Positions 1 to 10,835 of a stretch of 64,000 nucleotides of DNA are shown here, piece after piece. Source of the stretch: Pascua guehoae (Eukaryota; Basidiomycota; Tremellomycetes; Trichosporonales; Trichosporonaceae); NCBI GenBank assembly GCA_001600415.1, contig BCJX01000016.1, forward strand, positions 387,716 through 451,715, written 5' to 3'. Under the pieces are notes generated by a model. The model was not told the DNA's origin and ran no database searches. It saw only the letters and a program-made list of their open reading frames with translations. Numbering within the stretch: position 1 is the first letter of the stretch; every line of letters begins with the position of its first letter. Both the position numbers and the translations under genes were made by a program.

Positions 1-20
1 CCCACCCCCTGGCCGTGACC

Positions 21-2345
21 ATGTCGCGCCAACCCACCACCCCAGCAGCGTCCGCTCCGCAACCCTCTCTCGACTCTTCATTCCTCCCCCTCACGTCTGC
101 GGGGGATGACGTGTCGTTCCCCCTCGTCGAGGACCACGGTCACACCGGCGAGCACACGCGTGAGGCAGAGGAGGCGCTCGAGGCTCTGCGCGTGGCGATT
201 GCTGGCGCGCCACACGATGCAGCGACTGCGGGCCACGATGCCGACGGCGGCGTCACTGGTGCCGGTGATGTGTCGGAATCAACACCTACGGCACTGCAGG
301 CGCCCGGCGTCGGTGGCGTCGGTGTCGTGGGAGAAGACATGACGCAGCAGCCGCACCCGACGCTCGTCCCGGCGAGCCAAGTTCAAGCACAGAGCCTCGA
401 CAAGGCGGTCGCTGCGATCCAGCAGTTGAGCACGACGAGCCAAACCATCATTGATAACATGAACGCGCCGGCACTCCTCACCAGCCTATTGGGGAGCTTC
501 AAGGTCCTCGTCGATAGTAACCGCCGCCAGACTGAACTGGTCAAGAACCTCATCGACTCGGTGCAGGGTCGCGGTCCCCCAACCGTCGACCCGACGATTG
601 CCGTCTCGTATGTGCCGCGTAGCGAGTATGACGCACTCAAGGCGCGCTACGACGCGCTGCTGAGCACATCGACAATGGGATCTTCCAGTGGCCCATCACG
701 CCGGCGCACCAACAAGACGGTTGTCGCCGACGACTCAATCGACCCAAACCTGAGCGAGGTCGGGAGCCTGACGCCAACGGGCGAGGAGGAGAGGCGTGCC
801 GGAGGACGCAGACGGCGCCCGATGAAGCTCGAGCATCTCGTCCACAAGATGGCCAACCGGCGCCTCGGTGTGTCGTACACCATTTCTGGCTTTGAGTGCA
901 AGGGAAACACGGAACTGCCTTCCCCGGACGAGGTGCCGCCGACGGCCGCGACGAGTGCCAATGGCATCGACGAGATGCGCCCAGATTTCCGCAGCGACGT
1001 GACCGCTGACTCGGTGCGGCCGTACATTGAAACAGTGGTAGAGGATGTGCGGGCGGCGTGGCCCGAGGTCGCCGAGGCGGGCGACACGGAGCCCGACAAG
1101 GACCAGGTCGTCAAGGCCACACACACGTACTGGACGCGTTTGATGAAACGCTACGACGAGCAACTAGCTCGCGATCGTGGCGAGGTACACAAGGACGAGC
1201 TTACCCGCCGCAAGCAAAACCAATACCGTCGCCAGCAGTCGTTGGTGGCCCGCCGCGTCGCTGCATTCGACTCGTCGCCGCTCAACCATTGCAAGCTGCG
1301 GGCATTGTACCGCACGCTCTTGACGATTGACTTTGCGGCACAGACAAACGAACGACCCGACCCCAAACGCGAGTACACCGAGGACGAGTGGCATGCGTAT
1401 CGGAAGCAGCAGTGCGGTGCGCGTGCCAACGACGCCCACGAGGTCGTTGACCAGTTTTGGCTCTCGTCGACCGCCCGGACGCTGCTGACCATTCTCGACG
1501 CGTACGCGACCGACATGGCCACCAAGCAGCGTAAAAAGGGACGCCCCAAGACGCCAGCACCGACGTTCCACCTCCCCGCAGAGCTGTGGGACCGTTCCAC
1601 TCTGCCCATTCTCCGTCCAAAGGACCCACACGGCCTGCCCATCCCGAACGCGGGCGGTATCATCATGTTCCGCTTCCACGTCGACGAAAAGGTGCAGCAG
1701 GACTTTCCCGACTGGGCGCAGGGCCTGTACGACAACCCGCCCATTGCGGAGGAGGACCGCCTGCTGCCAAACTTGAGCGACGTGATGAACGCCACGGCGT
1801 TCCACCACCTCAAGCCAAAGGTCAAGGCCACGCGCGATGCCATGAACGTCGTCCGGCTCTCGCCCGTCGAGGTGCACGACGTGCTCACACGTACCGACGG
1901 CGACGGCAACGGCAACGGCAACGGCAACGGCACACCGTCAATCCTAGAAGAGGCGGGTGTACACGCCGTCGCCGCCGCTGCAGCGGCAGCAGCCGACCCC
2001 GACGCAAGCTTTGACTATACCTCGTCGGATTTCATGTCGCGCGGCCTCGAGAGCATTGTCGCGCTCGCATCCAGCCAGTTAATGAACCCCTTTGCCACGC
2101 CCGGTGCATCGACGTCGGCCGCGCATCACCCGTTGCATCTCGGCGCGCTCGGCGGACTCGATATCCCGGCCTCCCCCGCGGGTCCAAGCCCGGGTTCCTC
2201 TGTCCGCGCGCGCAAGCAGGCCAAACGCATGATGACCGAACCGCCTGGCGGCGCAGCGACGCCCGTTGCTAAGAAGCGCAAGGCCGGTGAGACCGAGCCC
2301 GATGTCGACCTCACGGGCGACGCGAGCTTTTTGGACAACTTTTAG
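21..2345 (+). CDS. Intronless hypothetical protein, about 775 aa
   Basis: One uninterrupted frame from the ATG at 21 to the TAG at 2343-2345. I do not recognise the family. The N-terminal third is acidic and low in complexity. It is followed by a basic patch (AGGRRRRPMK, about residue 260) that could be a nuclear localisation signal. A denser central region (about 270-620) is rich in Trp, Arg and charged residues and reads like a folded domain, including DWAQGLYDNPPIAEEDR. The C-terminal part has a Gly-Asn repeat, a run of nine Ala, and a final basic KKRK motif. It is notable for having no intron in a window where nearly every other gene is split. A nuclear or DNA-associated role is only an inference from composition. 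Only 20 bases of upstream sequence are present, so an upstream exon cannot be excluded. Confidence 0.7.
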   Translation: MSRQPTTPAASAPQPSLDSSFLPLTSAGDDVSFPLVEDHGHTGEHTREAEEALEALRVAIAGAPHDAATAGHDADGGVTGAGDVSESTPTALQAPGVGGVGVVGEDMTQQPHPTLVPASQVQAQSLDKAVAAIQQLSTTSQTIIDNMNAPALLTSLLGSFKVLVDSNRRQTELVKNLIDSVQGRGPPTVDPTIAVSYVPRSEYDALKARYDALLSTSTMGSSSGPSRRRTNKTVVADDSIDPNLSEVGSLTPTGEEERRAGGRRRRPMKLEHLVHKMANRRLGVSYTISGFECKGNTELPSPDEVPPTAATSANGIDEMRPDFRSDVTADSVRPYIETVVEDVRAAWPEVAEAGDTEPDKDQVVKATHTYWTRLMKRYDEQLARDRGEVHKDELTRRKQNQYRRQQSLVARRVAAFDSSPLNHCKLRALYRTLLTIDFAAQTNERPDPKREYTEDEWHAYRKQQCGARANDAHEVVDQFWLSSTARTLLTILDAYATDMATKQRKKGRPKTPAPTFHLPAELWDRSTLPILRPKDPHGLPIPNAGGIIMFRFHVDEKVQQDFPDWAQGLYDNPPIAEEDRLLPNLSDVMNATAFHHLKPKVKATRDAMNVVRLSPVEVHDVLTRTDGDGNGNGNGNGTPSILEEAGVHAVAAAAAAAADPDASFDYTSSDFMSRGLESIVALASSQLMNPFATPGASTSAAHHPLHLGALGGLDIPASPAGPSPGSSVRARKQAKRMMTEPPGGAATPVAKKRKAGETEPDVDLTGDASFLDNF

Positions 2346-2967
2346 GGGTAAGCGCGGAGAGGGTTGGTGTGGAGTAAAAGAAGAGCATAATCTGGTTTTC
2401 GAGATAGAGTGTCTGAACATTTGATGGCACATCGTGTATCATGGCACATGTATCATGTTGCAGAAGTGGGAGTCGTTGAGGGAGATGGTACAGGGTAGAG
2501 GGTCTCAACCCCGGGGTAAAGTGCTGCAGCATTGCACAGCTGCTTCTGGTTTTCCTAAGCTTGGGTTGGATGACTCGGGAGTTTGTGATGTGCTGCCATA
2601 ACCTCCACCACAAGGTCATCGTCAATGAGCACAGGTGCGGCCTCACTATCCAAACCGGCTGAAAGGCGATAGGCGTGACTATCATTGTGGTCTTGAGCTG
2701 CGAATATACTCTTAACATCAGCTACTGAGGGGCACAACGTTGACTTGACTATGGTCGTGGCGCTCTCTCCCATTGTGGTCTAGACTCGGGTAGGACCCTC
2801 GGTGACATTTTGTGGGAGTGCGCCCCCACAAACATGGCAGTCTCGACCAGAAACACAGATTAGACAAGCTTGTTCGGCGCGTCCTTACTGGGTGGCTACA
2901 CGTCTGCATAACACTCCCTTCTCTATGTATATCGCGGCGCTACATGGAATCCAAAGCGGCATTAATG
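2346..2967. other. Intergenic, no gene seen
   Basis: Short AT-richer spacer between the 3' ends of two convergent genes. Open frames here are short and without recognisable motifs. I see no tRNA or repeat. Confidence 0.5.
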
Positions 2968-4106
2968 TTAGATCATGCGTGGTTGGCGATTACATTCTTC
3001 CCGCGTGGAAGGAATGATTAAACCATCGAGACGGGGTTCTATACCTGGGACATCTCCCTCCTGGGCGTACCACACTTGAACGCCTGCGGTCAGAACCAAA
3101 CGCAAACTCGACCCACCGAAGGAATATACGACAGCGCGTAGAACAAGAGCCTGGGCGTGAGCCAAAACCAACCCGCCCAACGGGACGAGGCAACGTACGC
3201 AAAGTACTCCACCAGGACGACGATAAACGACCTTTAAAATGTCAGCTGAACCCGAAATGGTATAGACGTACACCGGGTGATATCGCACTTGGGTCATTCT
3301 CCCATATGACGCGTTGGACAACAGGGACATGAGGGCGAAGCTCAGCGCGGCCATTCCGAGCCAGAGGACGCAGGCGATGAGGCGCGGGATGCGCTTCCAG
3401 ATGAGGATGACTTGGCGGTTGTAGCCCCTGGTCGTCAGCTGTGGCCAGAAGGTTGGCTTGGTGGTCGTCGTCCGTGTCCGAGTGGGGGTGGGGTTGTTGG
3501 GGAGGGGGGGTTGGGGGTGGTGGTGTTGGGGAGGGGAGGGAATTGGAGTGGAAAGGGGAGTGGAAAGGGGAGTGAAAAGGTGGAGAGGAGCAAGGTGGGG
3601 GTGAGAGTAAAGACTTACACGATAAACCCCGTCGAGACCAAGCCGAGGATAAACCCAATAATCGCCGCAGCTAGCCCGTCAGCACCAGCCGGCAACGAGA
3701 CGCACCCAACCAGTACCCGACCGCGGCCCAGCGTTCGCGTCCCTCGGGGTGATCGTCGCGCCCGACCGTGACGAGGACAATGGCGGCGATGAACTGCATG
3801 GCAAACGCGATGCCCCAGCCTGGTATCCTGTCAGTACACACCATCGATACCAAACGGTGTGGCTGGTCGTCGCGCGTACGTACAGGAATAAAACCCAGCC
3901 AGGCGGCGGCGCTTGGTCATACGATCGTTGAACGCCGGGCGTTCCTGCTGTCAGCGTTGTCGCATTCAAGACATACACCGCCAAAGTGGTCATGCTCGTT
4001 GCGTTGGCCTGGTTCGTCAGCGGGGCCGGTGAGGGGGGGGGGACATACTGTGCCAGTGTTCGTGGCGGGGGGTGAGAGCCGCTGCGGAGTGATGGTCGGA
4101 CGGCAT
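2968..4106 (-). CDS. Polytopic membrane protein, 262 aa, six exons
   Basis: Model: complement of 4049-4106, 3977-4008, 3880-3944, 3706-3827, 3619-3670 and 2968-3427. All five introns have GT..AG ends and all phases close, giving 789 nt including the stop. The N-terminus is hydrophilic and His-rich (MPSDHHSAAALTPRHEHWHS). Predicted membrane segments lie near residues 52-74 (GWGIAFAMQFIAAIVLVTVG), 86-110 and 123-146 (LIACVLWLGMAALSFALM), with one or two more in the C-terminal third. The intron at 3671-3705 is only 35 nt. No family recognised; a fungal membrane protein of unknown function is the safe call. The C-terminal 80 residues are the least certain, because another intron could change the end. 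Confidence 0.6.
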
Positions 4107-4687
4107 TGTGTTGTGGTTGTGTGCGAGATGAATTGTGGCAGTTTGGGCCGTTGGTACGGTAAGTAGAGTGTGCTGGGTCTTTTATATCTGGGTGACGCAC
4201 GGAGCGCGGAGGCTGGAAGAGTACACAAGTGGGCGGCAGGTGGCGACTGGCAGCCCTTACATGCTACAGTGGACAGGGCAGCGGACATGTGAGCATGACA
4301 TGCTAGAGGAGCGGAGCACCTGCCAAAGTCTATCGAGACCGGCGGTGCGGAGCGCAACGGTCTGCACCGCCCAAAATGCCCATGACAACCACCAAAAGTG
4401 ACAACGGAGCGTCCCAAGGGAGCTCCTGTGCGTGCAAAGTAGATGCCAAGAGCACTCCAACAACATTCCATCCACTCCAAGGGCCAAAGTCTTGGCGGCC
4501 AGGAACGGGTGGATAGCGGGCATGGGTGTAAGACCGCCGCGATCTGCAACTATCCACTTGCTTCCGAAGGCGAAACACCGCCACACTGAAACCTTAGCGG
4601 GAACGATATCTCGCCACTCGCATCCATCCATCGGCATCTGTCGCGCCCAGTGTGAGCAACCCTTTGCTCGGCCAGTTTCAGGCGTAT
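4107..4687. other. Intergenic, no gene seen
   Basis: Region upstream of the membrane-protein gene. Only overlapping short frames in all six phases; no convincing coding segment. It probably holds the promoter of the gene at 2968-4106. Confidence 0.4.
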
Positions 4688-5247
4688 GCCATCTATCTAT
4701 TATGTAAAGCGAAGATGCTCGAGATAAACCATGCGGTGGCCATGTGGAGACCACATGATCGAGGAGGGGCCACAATAATTCTATTTCCTAGGATACAAGA
4801 AAAACGACCCAGAGGGGGAGAGATATACAGCACAGAGGCCACGGGTCTGCAGAGGGCACGGGTCTGAAGAGGACAGGGGACACAGGATGACAGGGGCACA
4901 GCTGTACAGTACACGACTGTGCAGTAGTACGGAAGCAACCCACGCAGCAATCTATTACAGAAAGCGATCTTGCTCGAGACAACCCATGTGAAAACGAGAA
5001 AACGATGTGGCAAACGATGTGGCAATATTGTGTGTGTGGGGTGGACGCGGGGGGGGGCCGGGTGGGGGGGGAAGTAGACATGAGAGGAGAGCGCAGGTGT
5101 GTGGGTGGGGTGGGTGTGTTAATTTCTCTAGCGCGGTGCAATGTATGTCTTGTTTCTTTTGCACGGTTCAGTTTCATCTATCTATTATATAAAGCGAAGA
5201 TGCTCGAGATAAACCATGTGGAAGCTGCGTGGTTTCCACATGGCCGC
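4688..5247. repeat. Three related repeat copies ending at an assembly gap
   Basis: A roughly 45-bp unit recurs at about 4688-4735, 4950-4988 (diverged) and 5172-5218. Its core is CTATCTATTATATAAAGCGA followed by AGATGCTCGAGATAAACCATG. The first and third copies are each followed by an inverted repeat around CCATGTGG, so each could form a hairpin. The third copy runs into the run of Ns. Sequence before the third copy (5118-5170, TTAATTTCT.. CACGGTTCAGTTTCATCTA) is closely matched at 26262-26325. I cannot assign it to a known element class. Confidence 0.6.
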
Positions 5248-6112
5248 NNNNNNNNNNNNNNNNNNNNNNNNNNNNNNNNNNNNNNNNNNNNNNNNNNNNN
5301 NNNNNNNNNNNNNNNNNNNNNNNNNNNNNNNNNNNNNNNNNNNNNNNNNNNNNNNNNNNNNNNNNNNNNNNNNNNNNNNNNNNNNNNNNNNNNNNNNNNN
5401 NNNNNNNNNNNNNNNNNNNNNNNNNNNNNNNNNNNNNNNNNNNNNNNNNNNNNNNNNNNNNNNNNNNNNNNNNNNNNNNNNNNNNNNNNNNNNNNNNNNN
5501 NNNNNNNNNNNNNNNNNNNNNNNNNNNNNNNNNNNNNNNNNNNNNNNNNNNNNNNNNNNNNNNNNNNNNNNNNNNNNNNNNNNNNNNNNNNNNNNNNNNN
5601 NNNNNNNNNNNNNNNNNNNNNNNNNNNNNNNNNNNNNNNNNNNNNNNNNNNNNNNNNNNNNNNNNNNNNNNNNNNNNNNNNNNNNNNNNNNNNNNNNNNN
5701 NNNNNNNNNNNNNNNNNNNNNNNNNNNNNNNNNNNNNNNNNNNNNNNNNNNNNNNNNNNNNNNNNNNNNNNNNNNNNNNNNNNNNNNNNNNNNNNNNNNN
5801 NNNNNNNNNNNNNNNNNNNNNNNNNNNNNNNNNNNNNNNNNNNNNNNNNNNNNNNNNNNNNNNNNNNNNNNNNNNNNNNNNNNNNNNNNNNNNNNNNNNN
5901 NNNNNNNNNNNNNNNNNNNNNNNNNNNNNNNNNNNNNNNNNNNNNNNNNNNNNNNNNNNNNNNNNNNNNNNNNNNNNNNNNNNNNNNNNNNNNNNNNNNN
6001 NNNNNNNNNNNNNNNNNNNNNNNNNNNNNNNNNNNNNNNNNNNNNNNNNNNNNNNNNNNNNNNNNNNNNNNNNNNNNNNNNNNNNNNNNNNNNNNNNNNN
6101 NNNNNNNNNNNN
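5248..6112. other. Assembly gap (Ns)
   Basis: 865 unresolved bases. The gap lies between a repeat copy and a minisatellite, so it is probably a repeat-driven assembly break. Frames running through it are meaningless. Confidence 0.99.
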
Positions 6113-6150
6113 GGGGGGGAGGTAGACGTATCGTGCTCGTGTCTCCTCGG

Positions 6151-6410
6151 TGTAGCTGCAGGTGTGGCGAGGGCTGTAGCTGTAGTTGCAGTTGCAGCTG
6201 TGGCTGTCGCCAAGGTAGCTGTGGCTGCAGCTGCAGCTGTAGCTGGGGCTGCAGTTGTAGCTGTGGCTGTGGCCATGGCTGTAGCTGTGGCGGTGGCCAT
6301 GGCTGTAGCTGTGGCGGTGGCCATGGCTGTAGCTGTGGCGGTGGCCATGACTGTAGCTCGAACTGTAGCTGTGGCTGTGGCTATGACTGTAGCTCGAACT
6401 GTAGCTAGAA
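6151..6410. repeat. Minisatellite, 24-bp unit
   Basis: GTAGCTGTGG-type repeats. Three nearly perfect 24-bp units beginning GGCCATGGCTGTAGCT occur at about 6271-6342, with degenerate units on both sides. It borders the gap and has no stops in several frames, which creates artefactual Ala/Val/Met-rich frames. Confidence 0.85.
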
Positions 6411-6855
6411 CCACGCTGTGGCTGGCGGTGCACATGTGGCCACTGCCGTTCATGTGCCTTTGCCAATCTGCAGCGGCCCAGTAATCGTTACCCATGTGGC
6501 TCGCGGTGTATCCGCAGTCGTAAAGTGTAGGCTGTCAATCGGCTTTCAGCCGCGCCCAAGCTGCAATCGTGGCCGCGACTGGACCCGAGCTCTCGGCGCC
6601 GGCGCAGCCTCAGCTGAAGCCCTAGCCCCTTCCTCGGCTGCAGGCTGGCTTGAGCCTTGGGTCCACCGCCCTCGGGCCTCTCCCCGGCGTTGTCCATTTC
6701 TCCGGCCTCTTGCATGCCTCTTTCCCTTTTCCAACCATTTTCAGACTCCCAGCCCTCTCTCTCTGGCATCCCCTCTGCCCGTCCTACCCTCTCAGAAGCC
6801 CAACCACAAGGCCCGAAAAAAGGAACAAGCAAAAAGCAAAGCGCACAACACTCAC

Positions 6856-7344
6856 AGTCCACCCCATCGCCGTCCCCTCTGCCCGGTCCCGCAAATACCG
6901 CTCGACATGGAACTTTGTCATGAAATGCGGCACATCGGTGGGATTCTCCCACGACCTCTCCTCGCCACCCCGCTCGACCGACGAGTAGACAAAGTGGCCC
7001 ACGCCGGCCTTGATGGCCTCGTCGACGAGGGCGGCGCCCTGCTTGTACTCTGCATTCCCCTTGATGTCGCGTGTGTCGGTCCGCATCGACGCGGCCTGGA
7101 CGGAGAAGACGCCCCAGATGGCGCCCGTGGGCGAGGCGGCGCGGGCGGCGGCAAAGAGGCGCGGGACGTCGTCCAGGTCCCCCTCGATGAGGGTTAGGCC
7201 GCGCGCGGCGAGCGCTTGGGCCGCGGGCGAGCTGGGGTTGCGGGTTACGGCGAGGAGCGTGAAGGTGGGGTCGGGGAGGAGGGCCGAGATGAGGGCGCCG
7301 CCTTGCTTGCCCGTCGCGCCGGTTACGAGGATGGGGCGGGACAT
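6856..7344 (-). pseudogene. NmrA-like NAD(P)-binding protein, first exon only
   Basis: Translation from the ATG at 7344 gives 163 residues with the Rossmann signature TGATGKQGGAL (residues 8-18), then an atypical short-chain dehydrogenase core with VYSSVERGG and HFMTKFHVERYLRD, as in NmrA/HSCARG family redox sensors and NAD(P)H-dependent reductases. A good donor (GTGAGT at 6855-6850) follows MGWT. Family members run to about 290-310 aa, but I find no matching second half between here and the gap. The remaining exons are therefore either in the unresolved bases, lost, or rearranged. I list it as incomplete or broken, not as a proven pseudogene. A TATA-like TATATATAAG lies upstream at 7508-7517 on the minus strand. 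Confidence 0.65.
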
Positions 7345-7507
7345 TGGGGTCGGGGTGAGGTGCGTGTTGGGGGGTGGGGAGATATGAGAATGTCAGTCGC
7401 CTTGTTGTTGGTGTGTCCGTGGTCGGTGCCGCTAGCGAGTGCAGTGGATGCTCGGGATCAGCGTGGTTGAGGTGTGAGCCGTGAGTTGTGAGCTGGCGTC
7501 CGCATGC

Positions 7508-7517
7508 TTATATATAC
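7508..7517 (-). promoter_or_regulatory. TATA-like box for the NmrA-like gene
   Basis: TATATATAAG on the minus strand, about 165 bases upstream of the ATG at 7344. Position and orientation suit a core promoter; there is no other support. Confidence 0.35.
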
Positions 7518-8162
7518 GTCCACTTGCACTGGACCGCATGCCCCGCATCTCATCCACACAGGCATCTCGGTGCACATTGTGTGTGCTGCAAAGCAGAGAT
7601 TAGAAATATCGTCGATCGGCATTGCTGACTGTCGCCGTCGGTGGTTGTCACCCAGATAACGGAATCATTTCACCCCCATATCCATATCCGCCAATCGCCA
7701 ACTTAGTGCCCGACGGGCTGAGCAAGAAGCAAAGTAGTATTAGTACTGAGTGCGGTGTCTGGCAATCGAGGCATTAAACAGCGGTAAAGAGCGGGATGGA
7801 ATTTAACAGCGTCCAACAGCGGTCATTAAACGGCGGTTAACAGCGGCAAGATCGTCGGCGTCGAGATGGCTGCCCGAGGCAGAGGCCGAGGTGATAACCA
7901 CATGGTCGGCGGCTGGTCAATGCGGCTGTTCCGTCACCTGTATCGGCTTGATTTTCGTCTTGCTTTTCGTCGCTGTTCCCTGCTACCCAACGCGAACAAG
8001 AAGCCAGCCTGGTGCAGCGGAGAGCACTGAATCTATATCTAAAATCTATGACAAAATGACCAATGAAGAAGGGGCTACCTGGATACCCATTCAACCAGCC
8101 CGACTACCAGCCGACCGGTGGCCAGCGGCCAGCCCCTCGCCCGAGCTAGGCCCAGTTACACA
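7518..8162. other. Intergenic, no gene seen
   Basis: Contains several copies of AACAGCGG-like words at 7777-7848 (for example TTAAACAGCGGTAAAGAGC and ATTAAACGGCGGTTAACAGC). No coding frame is convincing. It separates the NmrA-like promoter from the 3' end of the DUF1275 gene. Confidence 0.4.
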
Positions 8163-9372
8163 TTATGCCTTTGCCCCAGCATCGTCCTTGACAACAGGCT
8201 GACCCAGCACGAGGATCCCGACGCTCGCGAGCAGCTTGCACGTCGCGGTGATGATGAGGGCAAGTTGGGGACTCGAGTAGCGGTATGCGAAGCCGCCAAT
8301 GATGCCGCCTGGGCGTTAGTTGGTAACGTCGGGGGGATGTGAAGGGTAGGGTGGGGGGGCGGTAGACTGTAGTTGTGATTTGGGGGTTGGGTCTGGGGGG
8401 CTGGGGTGGGGAGGTTGGGATGTGGGGTAGGTGAGCGACGGCGTTGCGCGGGGGTGCGTGCTGGGTAGTATCCGCTGCATGGGCGGGCTCCTGAGGCGGG
8501 TGACCAGGCTCCTGAATCATCTAGTCTCGCCAAGCTAATGCGAGGTGGAACACGATGGGCGAAGTGTCACCGCAAAGCGGCACTTGAGCGCACTCGAGTA
8601 CGACTTGTGCCTGCAAGAGTATTGAAAAGAATCGCTGGAATGGCCGACAGGGTGCTGGAACATTGCCTCTGGCCAGCTCGAATGGCGTTGGAGCGTAGGA
8701 CGAGCACAATGACGAGCATATTGGGTCGGGACGCCATTTGGAAATCCTTTGGGGATGTCCCTTCATGACCCATGTCGCTCGCCAGGGACCGGGACAAGCG
8801 GGCAGGCGACACCGGCACACATGCGAGAGACAAAGTGGGGACGCGACGGGGGACCACACACAGCGGAGTACTCACCAGCCACAAACGTCAAGACAAACAC
8901 AAACCGCTCATTCCGCGCCCGATTCTTCCCCAGCGCGACAAACAAGTTTGGATCACTGAAAAAGTCGGCCATGGCCCCCGTCGCCACCTGGGTGGGCATG
9001 GTCATCGGCGTCCCCATGCCCTTGACGGTGACATTCTGGCTGCCCATAGACACTGCCAGCAAGAAGATGCTCGCATACTCGGTACTCCCGTCGCGGATCT
9101 TGACCACGCCGCCGTAGTAGAGCCCCGCGATGATGTAGACGAGCACGGCCTGGACGACGTAGTCGGCCACGAGGTATCCGCGCCGCCGCTTGCCAAAGTA
9201 CTGCCCCACGCGCCCCGAGAGGAACGTGCCGACCCACGAGCCGACGAGGGCGACGATCGCCGCGACGGGCCAGATGGTCGTGGGGTCCAGGGCCTTCATT
9301 TGGGCCGCGGCGAGGGCGAGGAAGACGAGGTTACCCGTCTGGGGTGTTAGTGGGGGGTGCCCCGGAAGGGGG

Positions 9373-9436
<64 letters not shown>

Positions 9437-9714
9437 GGGGAGGGGTAAGAGGGGGAAGGTGTATTGGTATTGATGCAATGGCGGTGGGGTAGCGACGGGC
9501 TCACATTGTTGGCCACAAAAACGCCCAGCGCAGGCACGGAAAACACATCGATACTCCCCGCGGCCACGGAGAGGAGAAGCAGGATGGGAATGTACGCTGC
9601 GGGTGGGAACCGCAGCTCGGTCGACCAGTAGCGCGCACCCTCGTCGCGGGGTGTTGGCGCCGCACCGTCCGGTCTGGCTGCCATGGTGGTGTCGGAGGCC
9701 ATTGGGCTCGGCAT
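8163..9714 (-). CDS. DUF1275 (YoaK-like) membrane protein, 272 aa
   Basis: Model: complement of 9505-9714, 8876-9338 and 8163-8308, with phases closed and 819 nt including the stop. The family signature ANN-TGNLVFLALAAAQ is formed exactly by the first splice. It is followed by SWVGTFLSGRVGQYFGKRRR, a segment with SMGSQNVTVKGMGTPMTM, and the terminal GGIIGGFAYRYSSPQLALI, the usual order in DUF1275 proteins (about six membrane helices). Function is unknown in fungi; a small-solute transporter role is often guessed. Two oddities: intron 1 carries a run of 62 G, and intron 2 is 567 nt, far longer than most introns here. Start chosen as the first ATG in frame (MPSPMASD). Confidence 0.85.
9374..9435. 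repeat. Homopolymer run of 62 G inside an intron
   Basis: Uninterrupted G on the plus strand (C in the transcript of the DUF1275 gene), within intron 1 (9339-9504). The true length is uncertain because such runs are hard to sequence. Confidence 0.9.
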
Positions 9715-10835
9715 GGACGGTGAGTATCACGATGAGTAGAGGGCAGTGTTGAAAGTGTTGGAAGAAAAGTTGACATGAGCTGCAGACTATTGTTGTTGCG
9801 TACAGTTTATTTTGACCACGGTCGGGGCCGGGAACGGTGACAAAGGCTCGCCGGAGACGGAAATACCATCCCCGCGCCGTGTCGCGCCGCTTATCGCCGA
9901 ACATGATTGGTGCGGGGATAATCCATCTGGCGTAAATCCATCTTTGGGTCCCCACACCAACGTACAACGTCCCACACTAACGTCCCCACACAACGTCCCC
10001 ACACCAAGGTCGTTTCCGCCAAGCTGTCCGTTGCTCAGCACACTACTCTACCAGTATTCCCTCCTATCAGCTTCGCAAGCATTCTCATTCAGCTTTCCCA
10101 GCGTTCCCACCTCTCCCAGCTCTCCCAGCTCTCCCAGCTCTCCCAGCTCTCCCACCTCTTGCCATACCCACTCAGCTACTATTCCATGAGACATGAGACT
10201 GCCCCCTCCCCCACCGCCCCCCCCGGCCCCCTCACATATGCGCTTGCTTCGCGACTCTCCGACATCACCCGACCCAACCTTTGATGGCAGCCATGCCGCG
10301 TGCCGTCACTCCACTCGTGTCACTCGGCGGCCGCGTGGCCGCGCCTCGCCGCGCCTCGCCTCGCCTCTCCCCACCCTGTACCTGTACCATGTACCTGTGC
10401 ACGAGACGCGTGCTTGAACGGCACACAAGTCGACTCTGAAACAGACGGGCAGCCGTCTCCTCTCCGCTGGCGTGCCGTGGCGTCGGGCCGGTGACTACCT
10501 GGTGAACAGCGAGGAACTGGACAGTCCCGGGCCCGAAGCGCGCTCCGTGTTTAGCTCGGCGTGTCGCTGCTGGACATGGCTGTGGCGCGGCAGGATGGGC
10601 GGGGAGGGAATGGGGACGATGGACGATACCTTTGGACGCGTCCTCCAGGCCTCCAGGCATGTCGTGTTCCGATCGCTTGTGGCCACCAGCCTCTCTGAGG
10701 CGCGCGCGACATACAATGTCCCAGGTCCATCACCCCGCGACACAATACAGCATGTAAATACAAGAAACCCGCGCCTCGCGATCTCCCCCTCTGCATCCCG
10801 TGCTACCCCTAGACACGCGCCGTCCCAGCCGATCG
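9715..10835. other. Intergenic with a 9-bp tandem array
   Basis: Upstream of DUF1275 and downstream of the coiled-coil gene. A CTCCCAGCT unit is repeated about five times at 10110-10155. Pyrimidine tracts and CACCAACGT/CACACAACGT repeats occur at 9950-10010. No gene supported. Confidence 0.4.

Noticed and set aside
6151..6410. Regular repeats that could suggest a CRISPR-like array
   Set aside because: Units are contiguous with no unique spacers, and the genome is eukaryotic; it is a minisatellite.
5005..6484. Long open frames (over 400 codons) on both strands
   Set aside because: They run through 865 Ns and a minisatellite; not real proteins.
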